A stretch of DNA of 64,000 nucleotides from Nocardia yamanashiensis NBRC 100130 (GCF_001613325.1 NZ_BDCD01000019.1:186001-250000); one strand, 5' to 3'; numbered from the stretch's first letter, positions 7,534 to 15,736 are shown. The notes: a model not told the origin generated them from the letters alone. Translations and numbers: made by a program.

Positions 7534-8306
7534 ACAAGCCGATCGGGACGATCACCCGCGGTACCACCGGGATCAACCGCCTGCGGCGCGGGGACCGGTG
7601 GATGATGCACGACCCCTTGGTAACTCAGCGCTTGCTGAACGCCGCCGATCCACTCGTGGTCGACCTCGGCTACGGCGCCAGCCCCGTCACCACCCTGGAA
7701 ATGGCGGGGCGACTGCGCACCGTCCGCCCGGACCTGCGCGTGGTGGGCCTGGAGATCGACCCCGACCGCGTGGTGCCCGGCCGCGACGGCGTCGAATTCG
7801 CCCGCGGCGGTTTCGAACTGGCGGGCCTCCGGCCGACCTTGGTGCGCGCCTTCAACGTCCTGCGCCAATACCCGGAATCCGCCGTCCCGGACGCCTGGTC
7901 CACCATCCTCTCCGGCCTCGCCCCCGACGGCCTGCTCCTCGATGGCACCTGCGACGAACTCGGCCGCCGCTGCGCCTGGGTTCTGCTCGACCGCAGCGGA
8001 CCGCTCTCTCTGACCCTCGCCTGGGATCCCTTCACCGTCGAAACTCCCTCGGATATCGCCGAGCGACTACCGAAAGCCCTGATCCACCGCAATATCCCCG
8101 GTGAACCCGTCCACGCCCTGCTGACCGCCGCCGACCGCGCCTGGTCCCACGCCGCGCCCCTCGCCCCTTACGGCCCGCGCGTGCGCTGGCGGCATGCCGC
8201 GAACCTCTTGCGCGAGCAGGGTTTCCCGCTCCGTCCGCAGCGCCGACGCCTGCGCGACAACCAGCTGACGGTGCCGTGGGCGGCCGTCGCTCCCCTTGCC
8301 TCCTGA
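7530..8306 (+). CDS. Class I SAM-dependent methyltransferase-like protein
   Basis: About 258 aa. SAM motif I is visible as VVDLGYGASPVTTLEMA (~42) with the acidic end of strand 2 in VVGLEIDPDRV. The conserved N-terminal GTITRGTTGINRLRRGDRW lies upstream of the first ATG (7602), so translation should begin near the previous gene's stop; the only candidate in frame there is a CTG at 7530 overlapping the TGA of DUF2505 copy 2. The start is therefore provisional, 7602 being the ATG alternative. Close coupling to the DUF2505 genes suggests a shared role. The methyl acceptor cannot be deduced. Confidence 0.75.
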   Translation: MNKPIGTITRGTTGINRLRRGDRWMMHDPLVTQRLLNAADPLVVDLGYGASPVTTLEMAGRLRTVRPDLRVVGLEIDPDRVVPGRDGVEFARGGFELAGLRPTLVRAFNVLRQYPESAVPDAWSTILSGLAPDGLLLDGTCDELGRRCAWVLLDRSGPLSLTLAWDPFTVETPSDIAERLPKALIHRNIPGEPVHALLTAADRAWSHAAPLAPYGPRVRWRHAANLLREQGFPLRPQRRRLRDNQLTVPWAAVAPLAS

Positions 8307-8405
8307 CCGACTTGCCGCGCGGCCGGGATGGATCGAGTTACGCTGTCACGCAACGGTCCCCGAACCCCAGCCCCTCCGTGGGGCGTTTCGGCCGACCGCA
8401 GGCTG

Positions 8406-8437
8406 CGATGATCCGCGCATACCCGCGCGGATCATCG
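8406..8437. terminator. Perfect 13-bp hairpin between convergent genes
   Basis: The arms at 8406-8418 (CGATGATCCGCGC) and 8425-8437 are perfect complements around a 6-nt loop. It sits between the methyltransferase stop and the convergent gene ending at 8512, the right place for a bidirectional terminator. No T tract is present. Confidence 0.5.
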
Positions 8438-8511
8438 GAGCTTGTGGAGCGGAGTGCCGTTCGGGTGGGAAGTTCCGCCGTTCCGGCCGTTGTCGCCTTC
8501 TCGAGATTCAA

Positions 8512-10074
8512 TCAGGGGGTGGGGGTGGCGATTTCGATTGCGCGGGTCAGGAGGGTGCGGGCTCGGTCTCGGGCTTCTTGGACGCTGCCGGAGAGGGCGG
8601 CGGGGGCCAGGAGGGAGCGGGGGGCGAAGGGCTGGCGCCAGAGGCCGCCGTGGGCGGCGCCTATCGCGAACAGGGCCTCGGGATTGGCGGACGGCGAGGC
8701 GATTGGATTCGATCCCGGCTGCGGGGCGTGGAGGTCGGCGACGAGTTTCGCGGCGAGCAGGGTGCGGGCGGTGGCGGGGTCGAAGACCTCTACGCCGAAG
8801 GCGGAGACGGCGCGGTAGGCCGCTCGGCGCCAGGCGGTTTCGCGGACCGCGGCGGTCCAGGCGGGTGGGGCGACCGTGTAGGAGATGGTGGTGGCGGAGT
8901 CCTGGGCGAGGACGGCGCGCCAGCGGGGGAGGCGGTGGGCGAGGGCGTAGTCGGCGCCGGAGAGGACCGGGAGGTTGTCGAAGAGGCCCCATTGGGCGCC
9001 CACGGTGTCGGTGACCGGGTTGGTGTAGTTGGGGCTGTAGACGGAGCTGGGGGCCAGGCGGTGCAGGAGATCCTGTGCGGCGCCGCGCAATCCGCGTTCG
9101 GTGAAGTGGCGGCGGGCGGCGGTGACGACCTGTTCGGGGACGGCGTAGCAGTCGGTGGGGGAACCCAGGGCGGCCAGGGCGGTGCCGGGGTGGCGGCGGA
9201 GCAGGGCTTCGGCGAGGACGTCGGACGCGGCGGCTACCCGCAGGGCGGCCGCGCCGGGGAGGCCCGCGTACATGCCGAGCACCGGGCGAAGGTCCGGGGA
9301 GCGGGAAAGCCAATGGAGCAGGGCGGGAAGGCTTTTCGCGATATCCGCGCCGGGACCGGCGGCGGTGACGGGAAAGGTCATGCGGCCCGCGCCCGCTCGG
9401 GCGTGGGTGCGCAGGCGATGCCAGCGGCTTCGGCCGGGGCGATCCACGGCGATCACCTCCGCGCCCCAGGCCAGCAGGGGGCGAACCGGGCCCAGTTCGG
9501 CTCCCGCGCCGAGTGCGATCAGCCGGAAACCCGGTAGCCGCAACCATTCCGGGTGATCGATCACCTGCTCGATCGCCGCCGCGAAGCCCGGCTCGACGAT
9601 GCCGCGCTGCTCCCAGACCGCCAATTGCGCCCGCAGTTCGTCCTCCGCGAGCAGCCGCCCGCGCCACGGGATCTCCAGCCGCGGCACCGGTGCGGCCTCG
9701 CCGCGCACCTCCCCGGTATCCAGCAGGCCCGCAGCGGATTCCGCCTCCGACTCGAGCGCCTCGGCGTCGATCGCATCCAGCGATGTCACCGCCCGCCCGG
9801 ACGCGAACCGCAGCATGGTCCGCGCCGATGCCAGGCCGGCCCGCGCGATTCCGAGCGACGTCTCCGGCCGGCTGACCGCCAGCGCCGTCATGTTCCGGAA
9901 CAGCCGATGATGCCGATGCCGCCAGTCCCGGCACGTCTCCACCGACTGCGCGAGGTCCGCGTCGAACTCCCGCACCGCGTCCGCCACCACGGCGGCGGTG
10001 ACCATATCGGAAACCCGATCCGGCGGTCCGGGCGGAAAAACCAGGTCCCACATGCCATCACCGACGGTCCCCAT
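8512..10074 (-). CDS. Uncharacterised protein with a Rossmann-like segment
   Basis: 520 aa from an ATG at 10074 with GGCAGGG eight bases upstream; a GTG at 10083 is possible but badly spaced. The N-terminal 200 residues are mostly helical. Then LPGFRLIALGAGAELGPVRPLLAWGAEVIAVDRPGRSRW (~residues 190-230) looks like a Rossmann beta-alpha-beta turn with an acidic residue at the end of strand 2, as in NAD(P)- or SAM-binding folds. The following part contains LGMYAGLPGAAALRVAAASDVLAEALL and a conserved-looking YSPNYTNPVTDTV. There is no signal peptide. I do not recognise a named family. It is convergent with the methyltransferase gene. Confidence 0.75.
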   Translation of the reverse strand: MGTVGDGMWDLVFPPGPPDRVSDMVTAAVVADAVREFDADLAQSVETCRDWRHRHHRLFRNMTALAVSRPETSLGIARAGLASARTMLRFASGRAVTSLDAIDAEALESEAESAAGLLDTGEVRGEAAPVPRLEIPWRGRLLAEDELRAQLAVWEQRGIVEPGFAAAIEQVIDHPEWLRLPGFRLIALGAGAELGPVRPLLAWGAEVIAVDRPGRSRWHRLRTHARAGAGRMTFPVTAAGPGADIAKSLPALLHWLSRSPDLRPVLGMYAGLPGAAALRVAAASDVLAEALLRRHPGTALAALGSPTDCYAVPEQVVTAARRHFTERGLRGAAQDLLHRLAPSSVYSPNYTNPVTDTVGAQWGLFDNLPVLSGADYALAHRLPRWRAVLAQDSATTISYTVAPPAWTAAVRETAWRRAAYRAVSAFGVEVFDPATARTLLAAKLVADLHAPQPGSNPIASPSANPEALFAIGAAHGGLWRQPFAPRSLLAPAALSGSVQEARDRARTLLTRAIEIATPTP

Positions 10075-10150
10075 GATCAGCACCCTGCCACGAAACCGGT
10101 CCCCGCAAAACTCGAAACCTCGCTGTGCAGTCTCACCACCGGGGACGTCT

Positions 10151-10753
10151 TCAGGCCCGGGTCAGGGCGCGATGCAGCCGGGCCGCCGTCTGCGGGGGCA
10201 AAGTGGTACTGGCGGAACGAATTTCGGCGCGCGCACAGCGATGGATAGCGACCGCGTCGGCCACCACCTCGTCGAGAGCGGCCTGACCGATGCCCGCTTC
10301 CGCCAGGTCGAGCACGGTGCGGAGCGGGGTGGTCACGAGAAAGGTACCGGCCGATTCGACCTCGTTGCGGGCGAAGGCGCGGCGCAGCACGACCAGGCGG
10401 GGGGACAGCGGAAACCGGCCGACCCGGGCGGACATGTGTACGAAGCGCGGGCGCAGGCGGCCCAATCCGTGCAGTTCGGCGGCACTGTGATGGGAGACGG
10501 CGGCGGCCCCGTCGAACCAGGCCGACCACATGGCGTATTCGTCGAGCGGGCCGTCCGGCCATTGCGACAGCCGGAGCAGTCCCACCCCGGCGCGCATGAC
10601 GCTGCCGTCGCGCAGACCGTCCCGGATCCGGGCTTCACATCCGGTGCGCAGCACTTGGCGGGTGGTGAAATACCCCGCGTGCTGCCCGGCCACTTCTTGC
10701 AGCGCCTGCCAGCCGTGCTCCGGGTCCGGCTCCGCTGCGGGCTTCCCAGCCAT
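10151..10753 (-). CDS. AbiEi-antitoxin-like DNA-binding domain protein (orphan)
   Basis: 200 aa. The N-terminal winged-helix segment (HAGYFTTRQVLRTGCEARIRDGLRDGSVMRAGVGLLRL, ~25-62) matches the AbiEi_4-type domain found in type IV antitoxins and in many stand-alone actinobacterial proteins. The middle region (FVTTPLRTVLDLAEAG-like) is typical of these single-copy relatives. No AbiEii-type nucleotidyltransferase toxin is encoded next to it, so it is an orphan, probably a regulator or a domesticated antitoxin. It lies 76 bp upstream of the Rossmann-like gene on the same strand and diverges from the DUF2993 gene. Confidence 0.65.
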   Translation of the reverse strand: MAGKPAAEPDPEHGWQALQEVAGQHAGYFTTRQVLRTGCEARIRDGLRDGSVMRAGVGLLRLSQWPDGPLDEYAMWSAWFDGAAAVSHHSAAELHGLGRLRPRFVHMSARVGRFPLSPRLVVLRRAFARNEVESAGTFLVTTPLRTVLDLAEAGIGQAALDEVVADAVAIHRCARAEIRSASTTLPPQTAARLHRALTRA

Positions 10754-10866
10754 ACCGATCAGGCTACGCCAGCCTCCTGTGTGTTATGTCACAATCGGCC
10801 GGGGTGACGCGACACCCTCACCGGAAGCACAGAACTCGCACAGAAAGCTCGGGAACAATCGGGCCC

Positions 10867-12159
10867 ATGAGTTCGAAACCCACCTCGGACGACGCGACCG
10901 CCCACGGCCCGGAGACCGGCGCCTCGTCCGGTACGGACGACAAGACGCTACGTACGGGCGGCGGGCCCGAAAACGGCGGTGGCGAAACCGAAGTGATCGC
11001 CCCCGGACCGGGGGCGACGCCGCAGCCCGCGAACGACGCCGCGCCCACCGAGGCGCTCGGCGGCACGGGACAGAACTGGTGGGACACCGAGCAGGAGCAG
11101 CACACCCAGGTGCTCGACGCGCAGCGCCCCGATGCCCAGCCGACGCAGGTGCTCGGCGCGAACGCCGGAGCCACGCAGGTGCTCGGACCGCAGAGCGGCG
11201 CGCCGTACGGCACTACCGGATCGCAGCCCACCGAAGTGCTCGGCGCGGGCTTCACCGCACCGCAACCCGCGGAGGCGGGGCCGAATCCGACCCAGGTGCT
11301 CGGCGCGGGTGAATTCGGAACCACCGGGCCGCATTCCACCCAGGTGCTCGGCGAGCCGGTCGGCGCCTACCCGGCGGGCCCGGGCGGCACGCCCCCGCCC
11401 GGCACTCCCCCGCCGACGAAGGTCGGTGGCGGAGAAGGCGGTTCGGGCAAGGTGCGGCGCACGCGGCGCACCGTGCTCATCGTCGCCCTGGTGGTGGCGC
11501 TGCTCGCGGTCGGCGGCGTGGCGGCCGGCGAGGTCTACACCCGGCGCACCATGGAGAACTGCATCAGCTCGCAGTTCGAGAAGGAGATGGGCACCAGCAT
11601 CGACGTGTCCTTCGGCTGGAAACCGCTGCTGCTCACCATGTTCGACAACAAGGTGTCGTCGGTGACGGTGGACAGCGAGGACAGCAAGTTCGGTCCCGCG
11701 CAGGGCATGGACGTGCACGCCAAGTTCAACGACATCGAGGTCAAGGACAACGGCAAGGGCGGCGGCACCATCGGCAGCTCGACGGCCGACGTCACCTGGA
11801 GCACCGACGGCATCGTGAAGACCATGGGCGGCTTGGTTTCCGGCGCGAAGGGCGATCCGGCCAATGGCACCCTGGACTTCGCCGTGCTCGGCGGGCTGGC
11901 CGAACTGCAGGTGAAGCCCAAGATCGTCGGCGACAAGGTCGAGGTGGAGACCATCCAGGCCTCACTGCTCGGCTTCGGCCTGCCCACCGATCTGGTCTCG
12001 GGCATCGTGCAGCTCATGACCGAGAGCCTGCAGAGCTACCCGCTCGATATGAAGCCCACCAAGGTCGAGGTCACCAACGACGGCCTGAAGGTGCACCTGG
12101 AAGGCGGGCGCACCGAGCTGCAGTCCGCGAACGGCCAGAGCACCACGGTCAGCTGCTGA
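10867..12159 (+). CDS. DUF2993/LmeA-like membrane protein with N-terminal TxVLG repeats
   Basis: 430 aa. A disordered cytoplasmic N-terminus (~1-195) carries six T(Q/E)VL(G/D) repeats with Thr at residues 80, 93, 103, 122, 142 and 158, plus TEVI (T41) and TEAL (T61). A basic stretch (KVRRTRRT) is followed by one transmembrane helix (~201-222), then an extracytoplasmic DUF2993 domain, the family of the phospholipid-binding LmeA and of Rv0479c. The position beside deoC matches Rv0479c/Rv0478. The domain probably binds lipid at the outer face of the membrane. The Thr repeats look like FHA-readable phosphorylation sites (inference). The start is the second in-frame ATG; an upstream ATG at 10786 would add a poor extension. 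Confidence 0.85.
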   Translation: MSSKPTSDDATAHGPETGASSGTDDKTLRTGGGPENGGGETEVIAPGPGATPQPANDAAPTEALGGTGQNWWDTEQEQHTQVLDAQRPDAQPTQVLGANAGATQVLGPQSGAPYGTTGSQPTEVLGAGFTAPQPAEAGPNPTQVLGAGEFGTTGPHSTQVLGEPVGAYPAGPGGTPPPGTPPPTKVGGGEGGSGKVRRTRRTVLIVALVVALLAVGGVAAGEVYTRRTMENCISSQFEKEMGTSIDVSFGWKPLLLTMFDNKVSSVTVDSEDSKFGPAQGMDVHAKFNDIEVKDNGKGGGTIGSSTADVTWSTDGIVKTMGGLVSGAKGDPANGTLDFAVLGGLAELQVKPKIVGDKVEVETIQASLLGFGLPTDLVSGIVQLMTESLQSYPLDMKPTKVEVTNDGLKVHLEGGRTELQSANGQSTTVSC

Positions 12160-12172
12160 TTCGCCGATGACA

Positions 12173-12195
12173 GCCCGCCAGGCACCCTGGCGGGC
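12173..12195. terminator. Bidirectional hairpin terminator
   Basis: Perfect 10-bp stem GCCCGCCAGG/CCTGGCGGGC with a 3-nt loop, between the DUF2993 stop and the convergent deoC stop. No T tract. Confidence 0.6.
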
Positions 12196-12213
12196 CGCAT
12201 CCGGGCGCGCCGA

Positions 12214-12873
12214 TCAGCCCGGAAAGCCTTCCAGCACTTCGCGGCTGCGCGAGAGCCCCAAACGGGTGGCGCCCGCCGCAATCATCGCCGCCGCCGCGGC
12301 CGCGTCCCGGATGCCGCCGCTGGCCTTGACGCCCAGCCGGTCGCCGACCGTCTCCGCCATCAGCCGCACCGCGTGCGCACTGGCGCCGCCCGCGGGGTGA
12401 AAACCCGTGGAGGTCTTCACGAAATCCGCGCCGGCCTTCTCGGCGGCCAGACAGGTCTGCACGATCGCCTCGTCGCTCAGCGCCGCCGATTCGATGATCA
12501 CCTTGAGCAGCGCGCGATCCCCGACCGCCTCGCGCACCGCGATGATGTCGCCCAGCACCGCGTTGTAATCACCCGCGCGCGCCGCGCCCACATCGATGAC
12601 CATGTCCACCTCGGCGGCGCCCTGTTCGACCGCCAGCCGCGCCTCCGCGCCCTTCACCAGCGAATGATGTTTGCCGGAGGGAAAACCCGCGACGGTCGCG
12701 ACCACCAGCCCGGGGGCGCGCACCGGCAGCATCGAGGGCGACACGCAGATCGCGAGCACCCCCAGCTCGCGCGCTTCCTCGATCAATGCCGAAACATCCG
12801 CGGCGGTCGCTTCCGGCGCGAGGAGGGTGTGATCGATCATCGCCGCCACGTCCCGGCGGGAAATCTCAGCCAT
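12214..12873 (-). CDS. deoC: Deoxyribose-phosphate aldolase
   Basis: 219 aa from ATG 12873 (MAEISRRDVAAMIDHTLL). DERA cleaves 2-deoxyribose-5-phosphate to glyceraldehyde-3-phosphate and acetaldehyde in the cytoplasm, as part of deoxynucleoside salvage. Motifs: DHTLLAPEAT at the N-terminus, the lysine in LLKVIIE, the Schiff-base lysine in DFVKTSTGF, and the phosphate site VKASGGIRD. Length is normal for the family. It is the Rv0478 counterpart in the conserved block. An upstream in-frame ATG at 12891 is an alternative start; neither has a strong ribosome binding site. Confidence 0.93.
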   Translation of the reverse strand: MAEISRRDVAAMIDHTLLAPEATAADVSALIEEARELGVLAICVSPSMLPVRAPGLVVATVAGFPSGKHHSLVKGAEARLAVEQGAAEVDMVIDVGAARAGDYNAVLGDIIAVREAVGDRALLKVIIESAALSDEAIVQTCLAAEKAGADFVKTSTGFHPAGGASAHAVRLMAETVGDRLGVKASGGIRDAAAAAAMIAAGATRLGLSRSREVLEGFPG

Positions 12874-12931
12874 GAGCACCGAGTTTGGCATATGCGTGGC
12901 GAATTTCGTTGCGAGCCGCCACCGATCTCGC

Positions 12932-12948
12932 GCACACTCGTAGTGTGC
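12932..12948. promoter_or_regulatory. Inverted repeat over the GNAT start codon
   Basis: GCACAC-TCGTA-GTGTGC, a perfect 6-bp inverted repeat with a 5-bp spacer. It contains the GTG start (12945) of the acetyltransferase gene, so a bound protein or RNA hairpin there would cover initiation of a probably leaderless transcript. This could also be chance. Confidence 0.25.
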
Positions 12949-13487
12949 TGATCCGTCGTGAACGTACCGGCGACGCCGCCGCGATCGACGCGGTGCACCG
13001 CAGCGCATTCGCCCGCCAGTACGCCGCCGCCAACGGCGAGACTGCGGCCGGTGCCATCGAACCGCCGGAAGTGAGCCTGGTCAGGCAGCTACGCGACCAC
13101 TCCGGGTGGATGCCGACGCTGTCCATGGTGGCCGAATTCCGGGACCAGGTGGTGGGCCACGTCTGCCTCACCCGGGCCGGCATCGGGCCGTTCCCGGTGC
13201 TGGCGCTCGGGCCCATCGGCGTGCGCGCGGACCAGCAGGGCGCGGGCGTCGGCTCCGCGCTCATGCACGCCGCGCTCGGCGCGGCCGAAGCCCTCGACGA
13301 GCCCCTGGTGGGTCTGCTCGGCAGCCTCGATTACTACCCCCGCTTCGGCTTCGTGCCGGGCATCCGGCTGGGCGTGGTCCCCGACCAGGCCGACTGGACC
13401 TCGCACTTCCAGGTGCGCCCGCTGGCGGCCTACGACTCCGAGATCAAGGGCGAGTTCCGCTACGCCGAACCCTTCTACGAGCTGTAG
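12945..13487 (+). CDS. GNAT family N-acetyltransferase
   Basis: 180 aa from a GTG at 12945 (MLIRRERTGDAAAIDAVHRSAF). The GNAT fold is clear: N-terminal IRRERTGDAAAID, strand VVGHVCLTRAGI, and the acetyl-CoA pyrophosphate loop GVRADQQGAGVGSALM (~85-100). The C-terminus (YYPRFGFVPGIRLGV) places it with the YhbS-like acetyltransferases. It transfers acetyl from acetyl-CoA to an unknown amine. No ribosome binding site precedes the GTG, which overlaps a short inverted repeat. It is divergent from deoC. Confidence 0.85.
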   Translation: MLIRRERTGDAAAIDAVHRSAFARQYAAANGETAAGAIEPPEVSLVRQLRDHSGWMPTLSMVAEFRDQVVGHVCLTRAGIGPFPVLALGPIGVRADQQGAGVGSALMHAALGAAEALDEPLVGLLGSLDYYPRFGFVPGIRLGVVPDQADWTSHFQVRPLAAYDSEIKGEFRYAEPFYEL

Positions 13488-13530
13488 CGGAGCTGACCCG
13501 GCAATTCGCCGGCACATCGGGGCTGGGACT

Positions 13531-14421
13531 ATGTCCGGTATGAGTTCCACCCCCGATGACCGCCGCTACGTGCTCACCCTGGGCTGTCCGGACCGTCCCG
13601 GCATCATCGCCCGCATCACCTCGTTCATTGCCGACTTCGGGGGCTCGATCGTCGAGGCCGGATACCACTCCGACCTGGACACCGGCTGGTTCTTCACCCG
13701 GCAGGCGATCAAGGCGGCGACGGTGCCGTTCTCGCTGGAGGAACTGCGCGACCGGTTCACCGCGGTGGCGGCCGAGCTGGGACCGGACACCGAATGGCAG
13801 GTGCACGACACCGGGGCCAAGCGCCGGGCGGTGCTGCTGGTCAGCAAGGACGGGCACTGCCTGCACGATCTGCTGGGCCGGGCGGCGTCGGGTGAACTGC
13901 CCGCCACCATCGAGGCCGTGATCGGCAATCACCCGGATCTGGCGGCGATGACCGAGGCGCACGGCATCAAGTTCCACTACGTGCCGTTCCCGAAGGATCC
14001 GGCCGAGCGCGGGCCGGCGTTCGAGCAGGTGCGGGAACTGGTGGACGCGCACGATCCGCACGCGGTGGTGCTGGCGCGGTTCATGCAGGTGCTGCCGGAA
14101 TCGCTGTGCGAGCACTGGGCAGGGAAGGCCATCAATATCCATCACAGCTTCCTGCCGTCCTTCGTCGGCGCGCGGCCGTACCACCAGGCGTTCGCGCGCG
14201 GGGTGAAGCTGATCGGCGCGACCTGCCACTACGTGACGGCCGAGCTGGACGCGGGGCCGATCCTGGAACAGGACGTCACCCGCATCGATCACGCGGATAC
14301 GGTGCACGACATGGTGCGCCAGGGCCGCGATATCGAGCGCGTGGTGCTGGCGCGCGGGCTGCGCTGGCATCTGGAAGGCCGCGTGCTCGTGCACGGCCGC
14401 CGCACCGTCGTTTTCGACTGA
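13531..14421 (+). CDS. purU: Formyltetrahydrofolate deformylase
   Basis: 296 aa from ATG 13531, or 293 aa from ATG 13540. PurU hydrolyses 10-formyl-THF to THF and formate, balancing one-carbon pools. An N-terminal ACT domain (YVLTLGCPDRPGIIARITSF, residues ~12-32) is followed by a formyltransferase domain with NIHHSFLPSFVGA (~209), the catalytic Asn-His pair, and THYVTAELDAGPI-like sequence (CHYVTAELDAGPI). Length and domain order match the family exactly. A strong terminator follows. Confidence 0.93.
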   Translation: MSGMSSTPDDRRYVLTLGCPDRPGIIARITSFIADFGGSIVEAGYHSDLDTGWFFTRQAIKAATVPFSLEELRDRFTAVAAELGPDTEWQVHDTGAKRRAVLLVSKDGHCLHDLLGRAASGELPATIEAVIGNHPDLAAMTEAHGIKFHYVPFPKDPAERGPAFEQVRELVDAHDPHAVVLARFMQVLPESLCEHWAGKAINIHHSFLPSFVGARPYHQAFARGVKLIGATCHYVTAELDAGPILEQDVTRIDHADTVHDMVRQGRDIERVVLARGLRWHLEGRVLVHGRRTVVFD

Positions 14422-14437
14422 CGAGCCGCGAAAAGCC

Positions 14438-14475
14438 GAACGCCCCTTCCGCACCGGAGTACGGAAGGGGCGTTC
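14438..14475 (+). terminator. Intrinsic terminator after purU
   Basis: Perfect 14-bp stem (14438-14451 with 14462-14475, core GAACGCCCCTTCCG) around a 10-nt loop, followed by TTCTT. It lies between purU and the convergent hydrolase gene. Confidence 0.75.
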
Positions 14476-14499
14476 TTCTTGCGGCCGTGATCTTTTCGA

Positions 14500-15498
14500 T
14501 CAGCCCGCGACGGCGACGTTGCCGCGGCGGCCCGAGCGGATCACGCGGTGCAGCTCGCTGTTGAAGGCCTGCTCGGCCTCGATGTTCACCAGGTGCCCGG
14601 TGGGCAGGATGGTGTAGCGATCCAGGTAGCCGGCGGCCGCGAGGGTGTCGGCGATCTCGCGCGAATGCAGTTCCGGCAGCAGGCGATCCGACGAACCGGC
14701 GATGACCGTGGTCGGCACGGTCAGGTTCGCGGCGGCGCCGTGCAGGTCCAGCCGCAGCAGGCCGCGGGCCACGGCCGCACGCGCCGACGGGCGGCAGGAG
14801 CGGACGATCGAGGTGCCGAAGGCGACCTGATCGGCGGTGGCGGTCCTGGTCATCAGGCGGCTCTTGGCGACCATGTGCACCGCGCGGCCGCCGGGCAGCG
14901 GGAGCGGGGTGCCGAACATGACCTTGGCGACCCAATCCGGCGCGGGCACCACGTCATTGAGGAAGGGGATGACCGTGGCGCGGCCCGGGATCTCGCGGGC
15001 GGCGGTGGTGGCCAGCAGCACCGCGGAGGCGCGCCGGGCGACCTGTTCCGGGTAGTGCTTGGCCCAGGCCTGAATGGTCATGCCGCCCATGCTGTGCCCG
15101 GCGAGCACCGCGCGCTGGCCCGGGCGCAGCACCGCGTCCAGCACCGCGACGAGGTCGTCGGCGAGCTGTTCGGAGCCGAAAGCCCGGGTGCCCATGGTGG
15201 ATTCGCCGTGGCCGCGCTGATCGTAGGCGACCACGCGGTATTCGCCGGCGAAGGCATTGATCTGGGGGTTCCAGTATTCGATGGCGCAGGACCAGCCGTG
15301 CACGAGGACGATGACCTCGCCGTCGGCGGGACCGTAGGCGTGCACCCGCAGTTGCGCGCCATCGGGGGTGGTGACGGGAATGACCGCGTCCGGTTCCGGG
15401 GTATTGAACGACTCGGTCGCGTAGGTGCGGGACCGCAGTGCGGTTCGGAAGGGGGCGGTCAGCATGTCGGCGCCCGCCTCAGGCAGCTTTACCAGCAT
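14500..15498 (-). CDS. Alpha/beta hydrolase, copy 1
   Basis: 332 aa from ATG 15498, preceded by AAAGGAG five bases upstream. The alpha/beta-hydrolase fold has the oxyanion segment VLVHGWSCAIEYW, the nucleophile elbow LAGHSMGGM (Ser), a late Asp in AGSSDRLLPELH and the catalytic His in LPTGHLVN. There is no signal peptide. It is paralogous to the next gene; both share the sequence WNPQINAFAGEYRVVAYD. Upstream it carries the same GTGCT..CT...GCAAGC box as its paralogue. Substrate unknown; likely an esterase or lipase of lipid metabolism. Confidence 0.88.
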   Translation of the reverse strand: MLVKLPEAGADMLTAPFRTALRSRTYATESFNTPEPDAVIPVTTPDGAQLRVHAYGPADGEVIVLVHGWSCAIEYWNPQINAFAGEYRVVAYDQRGHGESTMGTRAFGSEQLADDLVAVLDAVLRPGQRAVLAGHSMGGMTIQAWAKHYPEQVARRASAVLLATTAAREIPGRATVIPFLNDVVPAPDWVAKVMFGTPLPLPGGRAVHMVAKSRLMTRTATADQVAFGTSIVRSCRPSARAAVARGLLRLDLHGAAANLTVPTTVIAGSSDRLLPELHSREIADTLAAAGYLDRYTILPTGHLVNIEAEQAFNSELHRVIRSGRRGNVAVAG

Positions 15499-15542
15499 GA
15501 GCACTCCTTTGTGTTCCAGGCCACACTACCGCGCTAGCAGTA

Positions 15543-15562
15543 GTGCTTGCTAGTGCAAGCGG
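15543..15562 (-). promoter_or_regulatory. Candidate operator upstream of hydrolase 1
   Basis: GTGCTTGCTAGTGCAAGCGG on the plus strand. It contains the perfect inverted repeat GCTTGC-N4-GCAAGC and is 45 bp upstream of the hydrolase start. Thirteen of 20 positions are identical to boxes at 16764-16783 and 18450-18469. Read in the gene's direction it holds a -35-like TTGCAC. Confidence 0.45.
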
Positions 15563-15716
15563 CAAGATATTTCGATCCTGCCGCATTGCGGCCCGCCTTT
15601 CCGGGATACCCGTTCCGGCACAGCGGCATTCCTGCTTTTTCGCGCTCGGACCAGGGGACTTCTGTTATCTACAACACAGTTTGGGGCGGATTCATGCCCC
15701 GGATAAGGACCCCAAG

Positions 15717-15734
15717 GGGTGGGAAATCCCACCC
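15717..15734 (-). terminator. Hairpin after hydrolase 2
   Basis: GGGTGGG/CCCACCC, perfect 7-bp stem with a 4-nt loop, immediately downstream of the hydrolase 2 stop codon on the minus strand. No T run. Confidence 0.45.
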
Positions 15735-15736
15735 GC

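Noticed and set aside
8432..10051. Minus-strand ORF overlapping the Rossmann-like gene in another frame
   Set aside because: Pro/Arg repeats typical of frame-shifted high-GC sequence; the 8512-10074 frame has normal composition.
10151..10753. Complete type IV toxin-antitoxin system
   Set aside because: Only the AbiEi-like part is present; neighbouring genes are not nucleotidyltransferases.
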